From JAJCYX01 sp965243825 (GTDB taxonomy: Bacteria; Chloroflexota; Dehalococcoidia; Lucifugimonadales; Lucifugimonadaceae), in assembly GCA_965243825.1 (NCBI GenBank), contig CBDEVT010000001.1, positions 1,674,001 to 1,738,000 of the forward strand: 64,000 nucleotides of DNA, read 5' to 3'. This document shows positions 51,536 to 60,732 of this stretch, one piece after another; positions within the stretch are counted from its first letter, which is position 1, and each line of letters opens with the position of its first letter. A model generated the notes under the pieces. It saw only the letters and a list, made by a program, of their open reading frames with translations, had not been told where the DNA came from and searched no databases. The translations under genes and the position numbers were made by a program.

Positions 51536-52669
51536 GTGTCAGAGAAAAGCTTCATTCACTTGCTGTCGAAGTACTTAAGCTTCATCTTCATCGCCGCCGC
51601 TGTAGCGTTCGGAGTATTTCTGGTCTGGCAGATAGCCAACTCCAGTTTCGCCACCAGGATATTCAACAGGACCGAGGCAATAACAGTTACTGGTACCAAC
51701 GGCTCACCCGGTTCTGCCGCAGAGCGTGATTTGGAACTGGTTACGTTGTTGCCTTTCGACGCCATACGCTCGATTGAAGATCCGATACACCTTGGACGAG
51801 ATCTCGCTGACGAACTCTACAGCCCTGACGAGCTGGTACTGGGAATTGAGCTAAACGGTGAGGCCCGAGCCTACTCAGTACCTTTGCTCAGTCGACACGA
51901 GGTAGTGAATGACGTTGTCGGAGGTCAACCGGTCGCCGTTACCTGGTGACCGCTCTGTTTCACTGGGATCGGGTATTCCAGAGAGATCAACGGTGAAGTC
52001 CTTGAGTTTGGTGTATCCGGCAAGCTCATAAACAACGCACTGGTCATGTATGACCGTCAGACTCGTTCTCTGTGGAGCCAGTTCCTGTCCTTCAGCGTTA
52101 AGGGCGAATTCGAAGGAACCCTTCTCGAACCGGTCCCGCTTGTTCTCACCACATGGGAGCAGTGGAGAGACCAACACCCCGCAACCATGGCGCTCAGAAA
52201 GCCGAGTGCATCCTCTCGTGACTCTTATGATGGCTACTACGCCAACAACGACGCGGGTGTCATAGGCGAGAAAATCCGTGATGATCGACTACCCCGCAAA
52301 GAACTGGTTCTTGGCGTTGGTTTCGATGATGGACCCAAGGCGTTCCCTCATTCTGAACTTCGTGTCGCTCGGGTTGTTAATGATGAGGTAGCCGGGAAAA
52401 AGGTGGTGGTCTATTTCCAGAATGAGTCAGCTACAGCATTGGCGTACAACAGAGAGGTTGATGGCCAGGAGTTGACATTCAGTTTGGAGACATTCGGCAA
52501 CGATGAATTTCTGGTCGATGTAGAGACAGGCACGCGCTGGCTGCCGTTTACTGGTCAGGGCATCGACGGACCTCTCGTTGGAGAGGCACTTGAACGTCTG
52601 CATGCTGTCAACGTCTTCTGGTTTGCATGGACAGATTTCTATCCAGACACTGAGCTGTTCGGACTGTAA
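51536..52669 (+). CDS. DUF3179 protein with in-frame UGA (probable selenocysteine at 138)
   Basis: 377 aa when read through the TGA at 51947-51949. An N-terminal membrane helix (SFIFIAAAVAFGVFLVWQIA) places the rest outside. The DUF3179 domain runs both sides of the UGA: VLGIELNGEARAYSVPLL, HEVVNDVVGGQPVAVTW before it, PLCFTGIGYSREINGEVLEF after it, then GKLINNALVMYDRQTRSLWS. The family has VTYCPLC at this site, so UGA replaces the first Cys and leaves a U-x-x-C motif with C141. Translation continues unbroken for 239 codons to TAA. A hairpin follows the UGA. Function of the family is unknown. Confidence 0.85.
51963..51981 (+). promoter_or_regulatory. bSECIS-like stem-loop of the DUF3179 gene
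   Basis: CUGGGAU (51963-51969) pairs with AUUCCAG (51975-51981), 7 bp with one G-U pair, loop CGGGU (51970-51974). The loop starts 21 nt after the UGA and has G in its second position. Both fit the bacterial SECIS description: small loop, G early in it, 16-37 nt from the UGA. Confidence 0.75.
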
Positions 52670-52760
52670 CTAATAGGTGTCGAAGAGTGGGCCGATACGT
52701 TTAAAATTCTGTCCGCTGCCACCGGGCACCATAAATTCAACTCGGTCAATACCTGCTCCT

Positions 52761-53294
52761 ATGACTTCACCTGCCCAAAAACTCGATCTGAAGCAATGGA
52801 TCCGTGATGTGCCGGACTACCCACAACCTGGCGTGCTGTTTAGAGACCTGACGCCACTAATGGCTGACCCTGTGGCCATGAGGTACGTGACTGATCGGTT
52901 CGTGGAGCATCTGTCCGAAGTAGAAGCTGAAGTTGTGGCAGCCATTGATGCCCGCGGCTTCATCTTTGCGGCTCCAGCCGCTGTACGGGCCGGGCTGCCA
53001 TTTGTGCCTTTGCGCAAAGAGGGCAAATTACCACCTGAAGTTATCGGTGCTGACTACGACCTTGAGTACGGATCGGCAAGACTCGAAGCTCGAAATGATG
53101 CAGTTGAGCCCGGAAAGCGAGTGGTCATTGTGGATGATCTGCTCGCAACAGGTGGAACGGCGGGTGCTGCCGCACGACTGTTGGATGATCTTGGCGCAAA
53201 CGTAGTTTCGGTGGCGTTCGTGGTTGAGCTTACTTTCTTGAACGGCCGGCAGCCACTGAATGGGCTTGATGTATTCAGCCTTGTTGAGTATTGA
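52761..53294 (+). CDS. apt: Adenine phosphoribosyltransferase
   Basis: 177 aa from ATG 52761. It salvages adenine to AMP using PRPP. LKQWIRDVPDYPQPGVLFRD and LTPLMADP are the APRT start, AIDARGFIFAAPAAVRAGLP and the PRPP loop RVVIVDDLLATGGTAGAAAR follow. Length is normal. The open frame begins 28 codons earlier at 52677, but that extension is not family-like. No clear Shine-Dalgarno. It lies downstream of the DUF3179 gene. Confidence 0.94.
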   Translation: MTSPAQKLDLKQWIRDVPDYPQPGVLFRDLTPLMADPVAMRYVTDRFVEHLSEVEAEVVAAIDARGFIFAAPAAVRAGLPFVPLRKEGKLPPEVIGADYDLEYGSARLEARNDAVEPGKRVVIVDDLLATGGTAGAAARLLDDLGANVVSVAFVVELTFLNGRQPLNGLDVFSLVEY

Positions 53295-53339
53295 GCGAGT
53301 CGCCAGTCGAATGGGCCGATAATTTCGAAGGATCAAGTG

Positions 53340-54119
53340 ATGACGAGCATAGTTGGTGGACGCGGAAAGCCTGTTGTCACACTGGACCTGTGGTTGACTT
53401 TGGTGGCTGAAGAAGACGGTACGCAACAGTCACAAAGACGTTACGAGGCGCGAACGGCACTCGCGAAGGATGTAATAGAAGGCTTTGGCCTTTCAGTTAA
53501 CGAAACCGCGCTGTTGGCAGCGAGCAGTCAAATAAGTCAGATGGTCACTTCTGATCACGATCTTGGCATCGATCTCGAATTTAGTGAACGTGTCGCGCAG
53601 TTGTTGAATCTGGTAGATCCAGAACTTTCCGAACGGCTTGGTTCGCAAGGCCTGAAAAATGTTGCGGATGCGATAGATCGTGCCTTCATTGAAAATCCGC
53701 CTGCCTTCCTGCCCGGTGCGAAAAATGTCCTCGACCGACTCAATGCAATGGATCTCAGTGTTGCGCTGATATCGAACACAGGGCTCACGTCCGCAACAGC
53801 GTATCGAAAATGGTTTTCTTCCGAGGACGTTGTAGACAAGTTCGATATGTTGACCTTCTCGAACGAGATCGCTTGCGCCAAACCGAACCCGGGAGTCTTC
53901 CTTCCGACATTGGAAGGTGTCGGCGGTAGTCCGGAGTATGGGTTGCATATCGGTGACAATTTGCTGACCGATATATCGGGCGCGGCCAGCATTGGAATGA
54001 AAACCGGTTGGATTTCCGGTCACGACGACAGAGAGCCAATGGTAGAACCGGACTACGTCCTGAGTTCCATCAGCGAACTACCGGATATCGTTGAGCACTG
54101 GCTGAGTTCGACGATCTAG
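53340..54119 (+). CDS. HAD-superfamily hydrolase
   Basis: 259 aa. HAD motifs: I VVTLDLWLTLV, II LISNTG, III around CAKPNPGVF, IV LHIGDNLLTDISGA. The second Asp of motif I is replaced by Trp (DLW), as in dehalogenase-like and other non-phosphatase members, so a simple phosphatase role is less certain. The helical cap sits between motifs I and II. An ATG at 53340 overlaps a GTG just before it; AAGG lies upstream. apt ends 45 nt earlier, so they may be co-transcribed. Confidence 0.82.
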   Translation: MTSIVGGRGKPVVTLDLWLTLVAEEDGTQQSQRRYEARTALAKDVIEGFGLSVNETALLAASSQISQMVTSDHDLGIDLEFSERVAQLLNLVDPELSERLGSQGLKNVADAIDRAFIENPPAFLPGAKNVLDRLNAMDLSVALISNTGLTSATAYRKWFSSEDVVDKFDMLTFSNEIACAKPNPGVFLPTLEGVGGSPEYGLHIGDNLLTDISGAASIGMKTGWISGHDDREPMVEPDYVLSSISELPDIVEHWLSSTI

Positions 54120-54145
54120 TCTGTTCCTCAACGTGCGCAGCAGGT

Positions 54146-54673
54146 GTGACATTGGAATCGCAGGACATCCTGAAAGACTCGTTTCAACGAATTCGTGACC
54201 AACTGGCACGGGTGTTCGAAGATCTCTCCGCTGAACAGCTCTCATACAGGCCTCATGAAGATGCAAACTCTATAGCGTGGCTTTGTTGGCACCTCACTCG
54301 AGTACATGACGATCACATGTCTGAGATCGCAGGCACTGAACAGGCCTGGGTCGCAGACGACTGGGCAGAAAGATTCGGCATGGAGCCGGACCCGCACAAC
54401 CAGGGCACCGGCCACGGCCCAACTGAAGTCGCTGCGATTAAGCCCGATGCCGATCTGCTACTCGGCTACCAGGATGCTGTGCTGGTTAAAACCAACGAGT
54501 ATTTGGACACTTTGACGTCCGATGAACTCAACCGAATAATCGACAGGCGATGGAATCCACCAGTCACGGTCGGTGTCCGCATCGTCAGCGTCATCAACGA
54601 CAATACCGAACACGTCGGACAAGCCGCTTACATCCGCGGGCTCGTCGAGAAGCGCCGTTGGTACTTCGTTTAG
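54146..54673 (+). CDS. DinB/DUF664-family protein
   Basis: 175 aa, GTG start (TTG two codons later is equally possible). Four-helix DinB-like fold: LKDSFQRIRDQLARVFEDLS, then SIAWLCWHLTRVHDDHMSEI with His, and a final INDNTEHVGQAAYIRGL with the second His; together these are the usual metal triad of this group, including thiol-transferases that use mycothiol or bacillithiol. It follows the HAD gene. Function is not fixed. Confidence 0.78.
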   Translation: MTLESQDILKDSFQRIRDQLARVFEDLSAEQLSYRPHEDANSIAWLCWHLTRVHDDHMSEIAGTEQAWVADDWAERFGMEPDPHNQGTGHGPTEVAAIKPDADLLLGYQDAVLVKTNEYLDTLTSDELNRIIDRRWNPPVTVGVRIVSVINDNTEHVGQAAYIRGLVEKRRWYFV

Positions 54674-54715
54674 CGGCTTGGCTACGGGGTCGTCACGGTC
54701 CTCGGGAGCCGAACA

Positions 54716-56329
54716 TCAGTCCGCTGTGAACTTCGTCCACTCATCACCATTGACATGCACCGCGTACTCCTGTCCAACAAACAGATCTCCGTTGAGCGGT
54801 ACGTAGATTCTGTGATGCCGGCCGATTGAAGGACAGCCCAACTGAACTCCATCATCGTTTGGTTGCCAGGCAGTAGCGCTGTCTCGGTTGAAAACCTGAA
54901 TCTTGAAGGTGTTTTCGTCTCGGACGAGAGTGTAGTGGTCATAGTAGACACAACCTCCGCCTTCGGCGGTGACAAGTGCAACGTACCGGGATTTTTCGGG
55001 CCTGGCCGAGTAGACCTGCACATCGATGATAGGTGCAAGTTCGTGCTCGCCAGCCGCGGTACCCATTCGGACAGCAGGCGGAACTCCGACTGACATCTCG
55101 TTCCAACCGAACGTTCTCTCCAATGCAGCGATCACGGACTCGTCCTCACCAACATAGAACACCGCGGCGTTCTCACGTTCGAAGAGATATGGAGTCGAAG
55201 GCCACAAGCCAGAACGGTCCTCGAACCTGGCTCCGAACGGTCTCCAAGACGGACCTTCGAAAATGAACACCTCTGCCGGTTCACCGTTCAGTGTCCATAG
55301 TTCACCCGGGCTTCTAAATGGTGAGTTCTCTGGCGCTGTTCCAATCGGATCCACTGAAATTCCAAGCTGTTCGAGTTGAGACTTCAAGGAGTCGGTAGTT
55401 ACCGGGTAAGGTTCACTTAAGTCTCCTCCAGCAAATTCGCGTCCGGCAATATCGCGCAGAGTATTAATGATTTCCTGTTCATCGCCGATGTAAAGGGCGA
55501 CGGCGCCTCCCTGGTGGTAGAAGTGCGGGATTCCTTGCCAGTCAAACGGAATGACTTCGTCCACTTGTTCGTAGGACATCCCATCCTGCGAAATGATGCG
55601 CGGAAGTTCGTCCAGTCGCCCACCGACGATCCTGGGGTCTCCTGAGTACGCCCAGACATGCACTGCTTCACCGTTGGCATAGAAGAACTTGCTCCTGTGG
55701 CCGGTGGGCATCTCCAGTCCAAGTACGAACAGATCCGGTTCGGTGACGGTGAATCCGCGCGTTCCGAATATTTCCTTTAGTGAATCGACTCCTCCCGTTA
55801 GTGGCATAGTGCCGCCAGAGAACAGTCTCGCACCGAAGTTTCTGAGCGTTTCCGGTACTCGAGGATCGTCACCGTGATACTGAATCATGGTGGGGCCAAG
55901 TAGAAACAGATAACCGCCTCGCTCCTCCGGCGTCAGGCCGTAACCGAAATCGTCCGGGTTCAGAACTACTCGCTCGTCTTCCCGCTTACTGGCAGCTTCC
56001 ACTTCGGCAAAGAACTCTTGTGGATATTCGGTGATATGCAGCCAGCCATCATCTCCAACCTGAACAGATGCATTCGGCAGATCACCAGAGAAGTAACTCT
56101 GCGTCTCTATCTCTCCGATATCAACATCTTGCACACGAAGCACTGCTATCACTTCGTCGATCGGACTGACTGCTGGAAGCGCAGTCGGAGTCGGGGTGAC
56201 GGGAGTGCTCGTCACGGTTGGGCTGACAGTCGAAGTCGATTGTTGCACCCGCGGGCTGTCAGAGGTGCAACCGCCGAGAATTAGGGCCACGGACACTGCC
56301 GCCACAAGCCCTGTAACTCGCGGTGCCAT
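54716..56329 (-). CDS. Large lipoprotein with three repeat modules
   Basis: 537 aa. Lipobox LILGGC, then a Thr/Pro linker (PTVTSTPVTPTPT). Three similar modules of about 130 residues follow, best seen at their ends: FLLGPTMIQYHGDDPRVPET, then HQGGAVALYIGDEQEIINTL and ERENAAVFYVGEDESVIAAL. The modules begin around NGEAVHVWAYSGDP and NGEPAEVFIFEGPSW. A C-terminal domain of about 110 residues has no repeat. I do not recognise the family. It faces the outside; binding or scaffold functions are possible. Confidence 0.7.
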   Translation of the reverse strand: MAPRVTGLVAAVSVALILGGCTSDSPRVQQSTSTVSPTVTSTPVTPTPTALPAVSPIDEVIAVLRVQDVDIGEIETQSYFSGDLPNASVQVGDDGWLHITEYPQEFFAEVEAASKREDERVVLNPDDFGYGLTPEERGGYLFLLGPTMIQYHGDDPRVPETLRNFGARLFSGGTMPLTGGVDSLKEIFGTRGFTVTEPDLFVLGLEMPTGHRSKFFYANGEAVHVWAYSGDPRIVGGRLDELPRIISQDGMSYEQVDEVIPFDWQGIPHFYHQGGAVALYIGDEQEIINTLRDIAGREFAGGDLSEPYPVTTDSLKSQLEQLGISVDPIGTAPENSPFRSPGELWTLNGEPAEVFIFEGPSWRPFGARFEDRSGLWPSTPYLFERENAAVFYVGEDESVIAALERTFGWNEMSVGVPPAVRMGTAAGEHELAPIIDVQVYSARPEKSRYVALVTAEGGGCVYYDHYTLVRDENTFKIQVFNRDSATAWQPNDDGVQLGCPSIGRHHRIYVPLNGDLFVGQEYAVHVNGDEWTKFTAD

Positions 56330-56425
56330 TGAGATCGCTCACTTTTCGGTACAGACAGTCATTTGCCGGTATCAGTAAAACGCCTCATCTCCGTGAAATG
56401 TTCCGTGCACTGAGAAGTCGACGAG

Positions 56426-57232
56426 TTACGCCATCACCTGGCCGCCATCGCACTGAATGACCTGGCCTGTGATATTGGCAGCATCGTCTGAAGCCAGGAA
56501 CGCTGCCAGCGCTCCAATGTCTGAAGGCGTCTGAGGTCTGCCGAGTGGGATCACCTCTTTGGCTGCAGCCTCGAACACCTCGTATCGGTCTTTACCAACT
56601 ACCGACGTGTCGCCCTGTTTCTCGCGCTCTGACATCCAGTCCTGATGGAACGCCGTCCAGATACGTCCAGGGGCGATGGCGTTGGAGTTGATGTTCTCAG
56701 CCGCGAACTCACGTGCCACTGCCTGGGTGTAAGCGATAACCGCCATCTTGGTTGTTGCGTAGTAGGCGGTGACGTAACGAGCAGCCTTGGCGGCGACTGA
56801 TGAGATGTTAATGATCTTGCCGTATTTGCGTTCTCGCATGTGGGGCAAGACCGCTTCGGTCACGTCTGACAGTCCCTTTACGTTGACCTTCCATGTGAAC
56901 TCCCAGTCAACGTCGCGGAAATCGACTCCGGTGGAGCCGGGAGCGCCAGCAACACCGGCATTGTTTACAAGAATGTCGATCTGTCCCGCTTCTGACAGAA
57001 TTTTCTGGGTCGCAGATTCGATACTCGCCTTGTCGGTGACGTTTAGATTCGCAGTGTACGCGGTACGTCCCAGTTCTCGGACCTGTTTGGCGGCGTTTTC
57101 AGCGTTCTCGTCGGAGAGATCGGCGATGGCGATATTTGCACCCTGCTCAGCCATGCGCAAAGCGATGCCAAGTCCAAGTCCCTGTCCACCACCTGTAACA
57201 ACCGCGACTTTTCCGCTCAGGTCTGCGAGCAT
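56426..57232 (-). CDS. Short-chain dehydrogenase/reductase (SDR)
   Basis: 268 aa. Classical SDR: VAVVTGGGQGLGLGIALRMA (TGxxxGxG), DILVNNAGVAG, the catalytic Ser in INISSVAA and YATTK as Tyr-x-x-x-Lys, and GQVIQCDGGQ at the end. Classical SDRs reduce or oxidise alcohols with NAD(P). D40-like acid in ADLSDE favours NAD. Neighbours do not define the substrate; the divergent NHL gene may or may not be linked. Confidence 0.9.
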   Translation of the reverse strand: MLADLSGKVAVVTGGGQGLGLGIALRMAEQGANIAIADLSDENAENAAKQVRELGRTAYTANLNVTDKASIESATQKILSEAGQIDILVNNAGVAGAPGSTGVDFRDVDWEFTWKVNVKGLSDVTEAVLPHMRERKYGKIINISSVAAKAARYVTAYYATTKMAVIAYTQAVAREFAAENINSNAIAPGRIWTAFHQDWMSEREKQGDTSVVGKDRYEVFEAAAKEVIPLGRPQTPSDIGALAAFLASDDAANITGQVIQCDGGQVMA

Positions 57233-57397
57233 TCTCTATACCTCTGTTTTTGGCTTGATCTTGCGCGTCATATGGTTACGACGCGAGAAGGCATGTTAAC
57301 TCTGGCGGGTCCCCATTGCAGGCGCTTTTTTCAGGCGAGGGGATGATACTTGGGTTTAAGATGTGACCTCCATCCACTACTTATGTCAGGAGTCATG

Positions 57398-58417
57398 ATG
57401 GTTCCGCCTCCCGTTACGCCAGATACCAAGTTCGAACCTGTGCCCGGATGGGCGAAGATCCCGCATGGCTTTTGGCTCCGTGAGGCGACTGCGGTGACGG
57501 TGGATGCGGACGACCGTGTGTACGTGTTCAACAGAGGCAACATGCCGATTCTCGTTTTCGATCCAGACGGGAACGTCGTTGACCACTGGGGCAACGACAA
57601 CCCACCTGGTGATGTTGTCATCAAACGTGATCCTTACGGCAACACGATGCAGTTCTGGAACACGTGGTTCAAACGGACGCACGCGATCAGCACGGATTAT
57701 GAAGGCAATCTCTGGCTCGTGGATGATGTTGGCAACCAGATTCACAAGATGAGTAAGAGCGGAGAGTTCTTGCTGACAATCGGTACAGGCGAACAGGCAG
57801 AACGTGAAAGTGGTGAGCCTTTCAACAGACCCACCGACGTCGCTGTGTCAAAGAACACAGGTGAGGTGTTCATCTCGGACGGCTACGGCAACTCTCGCAT
57901 TCATCGCTACGGGGCCGATGGTGATTACATCGCCTCCTTCGGTGAGTCGGGAACCGACCCGGGTCAATTCAGCCTGCCGCACAACCTGGCCCTTCTCGAC
58001 GACGACGAGATTGTTGTTTGCGATCGTGAAAACCACCGTGTACAGGTGTTTTCGCTGGACGGTGAATTCAAACGGGAGTGGCGGGCACACAAGGCGGTTG
58101 CAGTTGAAGTAGTTGGCGAAGGTGCCGATGCGCAGATCTATGTTGCGGAGCAGGGTCCTCCACCGGTGCAGCAGGGCGTCGCACGGCTCGGCAACCGAAT
58201 TGACGTCTTTACCCGAGATGGCCAACTGATTACGCGATTCGGTGCAGAGCACTACGGGCAGGATCCAGACCAGTTCCTGTGGCCGCACTCGCTCGCCGTA
58301 GACTCGCGCGGTGATGTATATGTAGCTGAAGTTTCGTTCGTTGAATGGGGCCGCCATCAGCAGCCACCAGTCGATAACCCTGCAAGCCTTCGCAAATGGC
58401 GCCGGGTAAGCGAGTAA
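57398..58417 (+). CDS. NHL-repeat beta-propeller (peptidyl-glycine lyase-like)
   Basis: 339 aa from ATG 57398, chosen as AGGAG lies 5 nt upstream; an ATG directly before it and an open frame to 57350 also exist. A six-bladed NHL propeller: ATAVTVDADDRVYVFNRG, then PFNRPTDVAVSKNTGEVFIS and HNLALLDDDEIVVCDRENHR, SLAVDSRGDVYVAEVSF. It resembles peptidyl-alpha-hydroxyglycine lyase-like proteins, but the catalytic residues cannot be checked by eye. No signal peptide. A lipoprotein follows 30 nt later. Confidence 0.82.
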   Translation: MVPPPVTPDTKFEPVPGWAKIPHGFWLREATAVTVDADDRVYVFNRGNMPILVFDPDGNVVDHWGNDNPPGDVVIKRDPYGNTMQFWNTWFKRTHAISTDYEGNLWLVDDVGNQIHKMSKSGEFLLTIGTGEQAERESGEPFNRPTDVAVSKNTGEVFISDGYGNSRIHRYGADGDYIASFGESGTDPGQFSLPHNLALLDDDEIVVCDRENHRVQVFSLDGEFKREWRAHKAVAVEVVGEGADAQIYVAEQGPPPVQQGVARLGNRIDVFTRDGQLITRFGAEHYGQDPDQFLWPHSLAVDSRGDVYVAEVSFVEWGRHQQPPVDNPASLRKWRRVSE

Positions 58418-58447
58418 GATCGTAGTAAGGCTCGAATAGCAGAGTTC

Positions 58448-59806
58448 TTGGACTACTGGACCGGCAGGTGCGATTTGCGGCGTTCTCCACTCCTTGTTCT
58501 GGTCTTAGCTATATCAGCGTTGTCGGTTTCGGTAGCTTGTACCAGCGTCGAGCCTGCGACAGCCACTCCAGCGCCTGAGCCATCGGAATTCGAACGTGTC
58601 CTCACCCTGATGCCTGACACGCCCAGAACTCGGGCTTTCACGAGGATCAGCAACTACCCGGTCATCACGCAAGCGCTGGGTGTCGAAGTTCCAGGCGATG
58701 AAGCTGCGTTCGAGCAGGTGATCGACTATCGGACCCAGATCACTTCGCATGGTCGGCAGACCGGATTCCCACGAGTAGGTTTTGGGATGCTTTCGGGCTT
58801 CGATGGAGTCTCTGGAGATCTAAATACAGACACCAACGCGACACTCGGTTTCGATTCCCGGCATTTAGAACTGATCGGTGTCGGTGGCACGGCCTTTGTG
58901 GGTGGACGACAAGACCCAACGACAGGGAATGCTATCGCTTCAGGAAATCGGGATCCCATTGAGATCGTCGTTGGTCGAATCGAGGCTGCGCGCGCCCACC
59001 AGTTCCTCGGCAACTGCGAAGGCTGTGCTCTCGAACCCGAAATCGTTGACTACCAGGGCAATGTGTACCACACGTGGGGTTGGGATCAGAATCTGCGAGC
59101 ATCTTACGGGGTTCCGCTTTTCGATGCGTTCGGGCGTGGAGGTAGTCTCTATTTCGAAGACGGCGTCGGCGTTAGGACGCCCGATGTTGACCAACTGCAA
59201 CCGGTCATAGACACCATCACGCAGGCGCGTTCAAGTCTTGCCGATCTTGAATCCTGGCGACTGGCGGCCAGAGCGGTTGAAGACCTTGGGTCTCCATCAG
59301 CGGTGTTCACCGATGTGACGAATATGAATATCGCAGATTGGCCTGTTTATGCCGGGCTAACACTCGCTTCATCGGAGGAATTAGCGGATCTACTGGAACC
59401 GGAGATATTCGAACGGTTTGAAAGGTTCGATCAGATCGCTGATGAGGTGCGAGACTCCGCGCCTTCCCTGCCTGAATTTGAACTCGTAGCTTCAGGAACG
59501 GGATGGGAGAACGAAAGAACCTTCTCTGCACTCGCTGTGGTGTTCGCTGATCAAGAAACTGCTGAGGAAGCGGCGATGGCGTTGAGGGCGAGAGCCGAGT
59601 CGGGGCTCACGTTAAGCGGTTCTCTTGAGACTGTGCCCTGGGTGGAGTTGATCGATTCAGCTGAGATTGAAGTGCGCGGTCGTGTAGTTACAGCCAAAGT
59701 TTTCGCAGCGGACTCTCACGAAGAGGTGCAATCCTCCTTGAGCTTGTTCGTCACGAGATATCCGTTTGCACAAGAAGTCCCGTATGTGCAGTTCCTGTTG
59801 CGGTAG
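58448..59806 (+). CDS. Lipoprotein of unknown function
   Basis: 452 aa, TTG start. The lipobox is VSVAC near residue 31, followed by a Thr/Pro-rich linker (ATATPAPEPS). The mature part shows mixed alpha/beta with SGFDGVSGDLNTDTNATLGF and two cysteines in NCEGCALEPEIVDY. No family is recognised. It follows the NHL gene and precedes the MerR gene by 119 nt. Likely a surface protein of the envelope. Confidence 0.7.
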   Translation: MDYWTGRCDLRRSPLLVLVLAISALSVSVACTSVEPATATPAPEPSEFERVLTLMPDTPRTRAFTRISNYPVITQALGVEVPGDEAAFEQVIDYRTQITSHGRQTGFPRVGFGMLSGFDGVSGDLNTDTNATLGFDSRHLELIGVGGTAFVGGRQDPTTGNAIASGNRDPIEIVVGRIEAARAHQFLGNCEGCALEPEIVDYQGNVYHTWGWDQNLRASYGVPLFDAFGRGGSLYFEDGVGVRTPDVDQLQPVIDTITQARSSLADLESWRLAARAVEDLGSPSAVFTDVTNMNIADWPVYAGLTLASSEELADLLEPEIFERFERFDQIADEVRDSAPSLPEFELVASGTGWENERTFSALAVVFADQETAEEAAMALRARAESGLTLSGSLETVPWVELIDSAEIEVRGRVVTAKVFAADSHEEVQSSLSLFVTRYPFAQEVPYVQFLLR

Positions 59807-59878
59807 TTGATTCTGGAAACCCAAATCTGGATCCAGACGCCAGGCAAAAGCACTTGCGATTGTTTTCTTAGGAGACTC

Positions 59879-59909
59879 TTGACCCTGACGTTACGTCAGA
59901 GAATAGCCT
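59879..59909 (+). promoter_or_regulatory. MerR-type promoter with central operator
   Basis: -35 TTGACC at 59879-59884; 19 nt later a weak -10 TAGCCT (59904-59909). The spacer begins with the 15-bp palindrome CTGACGTTACGTCAG (59885-59899). A 19-bp spacer with a dyad between the boxes is the MerR hallmark: the regulator twists the DNA so polymerase can use it. Transcription should start just before the MerR gene, so it is probably autoregulated. Confidence 0.75.
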
Positions 59910-59925
59910 CGTTGTTGAGGTGGTA

Positions 59926-60675
59926 ATGAAACAGCATTTCCGAATCGGCGAGTTCGCTGATCTGAACGGCGTAACAGTACGCACTTTGCATCACTACGAC
60001 CAGATCGGTCTGCTTTCACCGTCGTCGAGACGTGACAACGGCTACCGGCTCTACCAGCAAGAGGACCTGTTACGCCTGCAGCAGATTCTCACTCTCCGTC
60101 ACCTTGGCTTCAAACTAACGGAGATCAAGGAACTGTTGGAACGCGACGACTACGGTGTGGTTGCTGCGATGCGTCTACAGAGGTTCGCTATCAAAGAGCA
60201 GATTCAGCGCCTGGAAGTTATAGAAAAGGCAATTGACGTGGTGCTGGAAGCCCGTTCAGGCCAGGGTAAGTGGCGATGGGATCTCGTACAAGCCGCCTCA
60301 AAAGCTGTTCAACAAGATACTGAGTCAAAGGAAAACCAGATGGCTACAAACTTCACTCCTGAACAGATGGAGAAGGCGAAAAAGCTAAGAGAATTACTTC
60401 CCGACGGCTACATCGATGATGTTCAAAATCGGTGGAATACTCTGATCGAAGAGATCAGTGCGAACCTTGAAGCTGACCCGGCAAGCGAAGTTGCACAGTC
60501 ACTTGCACAAAGATGGAACGAACTGCTCGCAGAGACGCAGAAAGCCTGGGAACAAGAAACAGGCCTGTGGGAAGCGATTGGCGATGGTTACAAGTCGGGT
60601 GCTTTCGCGGACAACCCGCACGCTCCAACACCTGAGGTAATGGAGTTCGTTCAGCGAGCTCAAGTCGCGAGGTGA
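59926..60675 (+). CDS. MerR-family regulator with TipAS-like effector domain
   Basis: 249 aa from ATG 59926 (GAGGTGG just upstream; a GTG two codons earlier is less likely). The winged helix FRIGEFADLNGVTVRTLHHY, then DQIGLLSPSSRRDNGYRLYQ, is classic MerR, followed by the dimerisation coiled coil. From about residue 140 the TipAS-type antibiotic-binding domain follows (LPDGYIDDVQNRWNTLIEEI, FADNPHAPTPEVMEFVQRA). Such proteins sense thiopeptides or other small molecules. Its operator lies in the promoter above. A terminator follows. Confidence 0.9.
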   Translation: MKQHFRIGEFADLNGVTVRTLHHYDQIGLLSPSSRRDNGYRLYQQEDLLRLQQILTLRHLGFKLTEIKELLERDDYGVVAAMRLQRFAIKEQIQRLEVIEKAIDVVLEARSGQGKWRWDLVQAASKAVQQDTESKENQMATNFTPEQMEKAKKLRELLPDGYIDDVQNRWNTLIEEISANLEADPASEVAQSLAQRWNELLAETQKAWEQETGLWEAIGDGYKSGAFADNPHAPTPEVMEFVQRAQVAR

Positions 60676-60696
60676 GGGCTTTAGGATAAATGGCAC

Positions 60697-60722
60697 GCCC
60701 GCTGGACTTAGCGCCAGCGGGC
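60697..60722. terminator. Bidirectional terminator-like hairpin
   Basis: GCCCGCTGG (60697-60705) pairs with CCAGCGGGC (60714-60722), loop ACTTAGCG. It lies between the convergent MerR and FAD-oxidoreductase genes and is followed by TGTTTCCCC on the plus strand. Confidence 0.65.
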
Positions 60723-60732
60723 ATGTTTCCCC

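Noticed and set aside
51536..51949. Two separate genes for the DUF3179 halves
   Set aside because: The second half begins at an internal ATG with no Shine-Dalgarno, the frame is continuous through the UGA, and the conserved motif spans the break.
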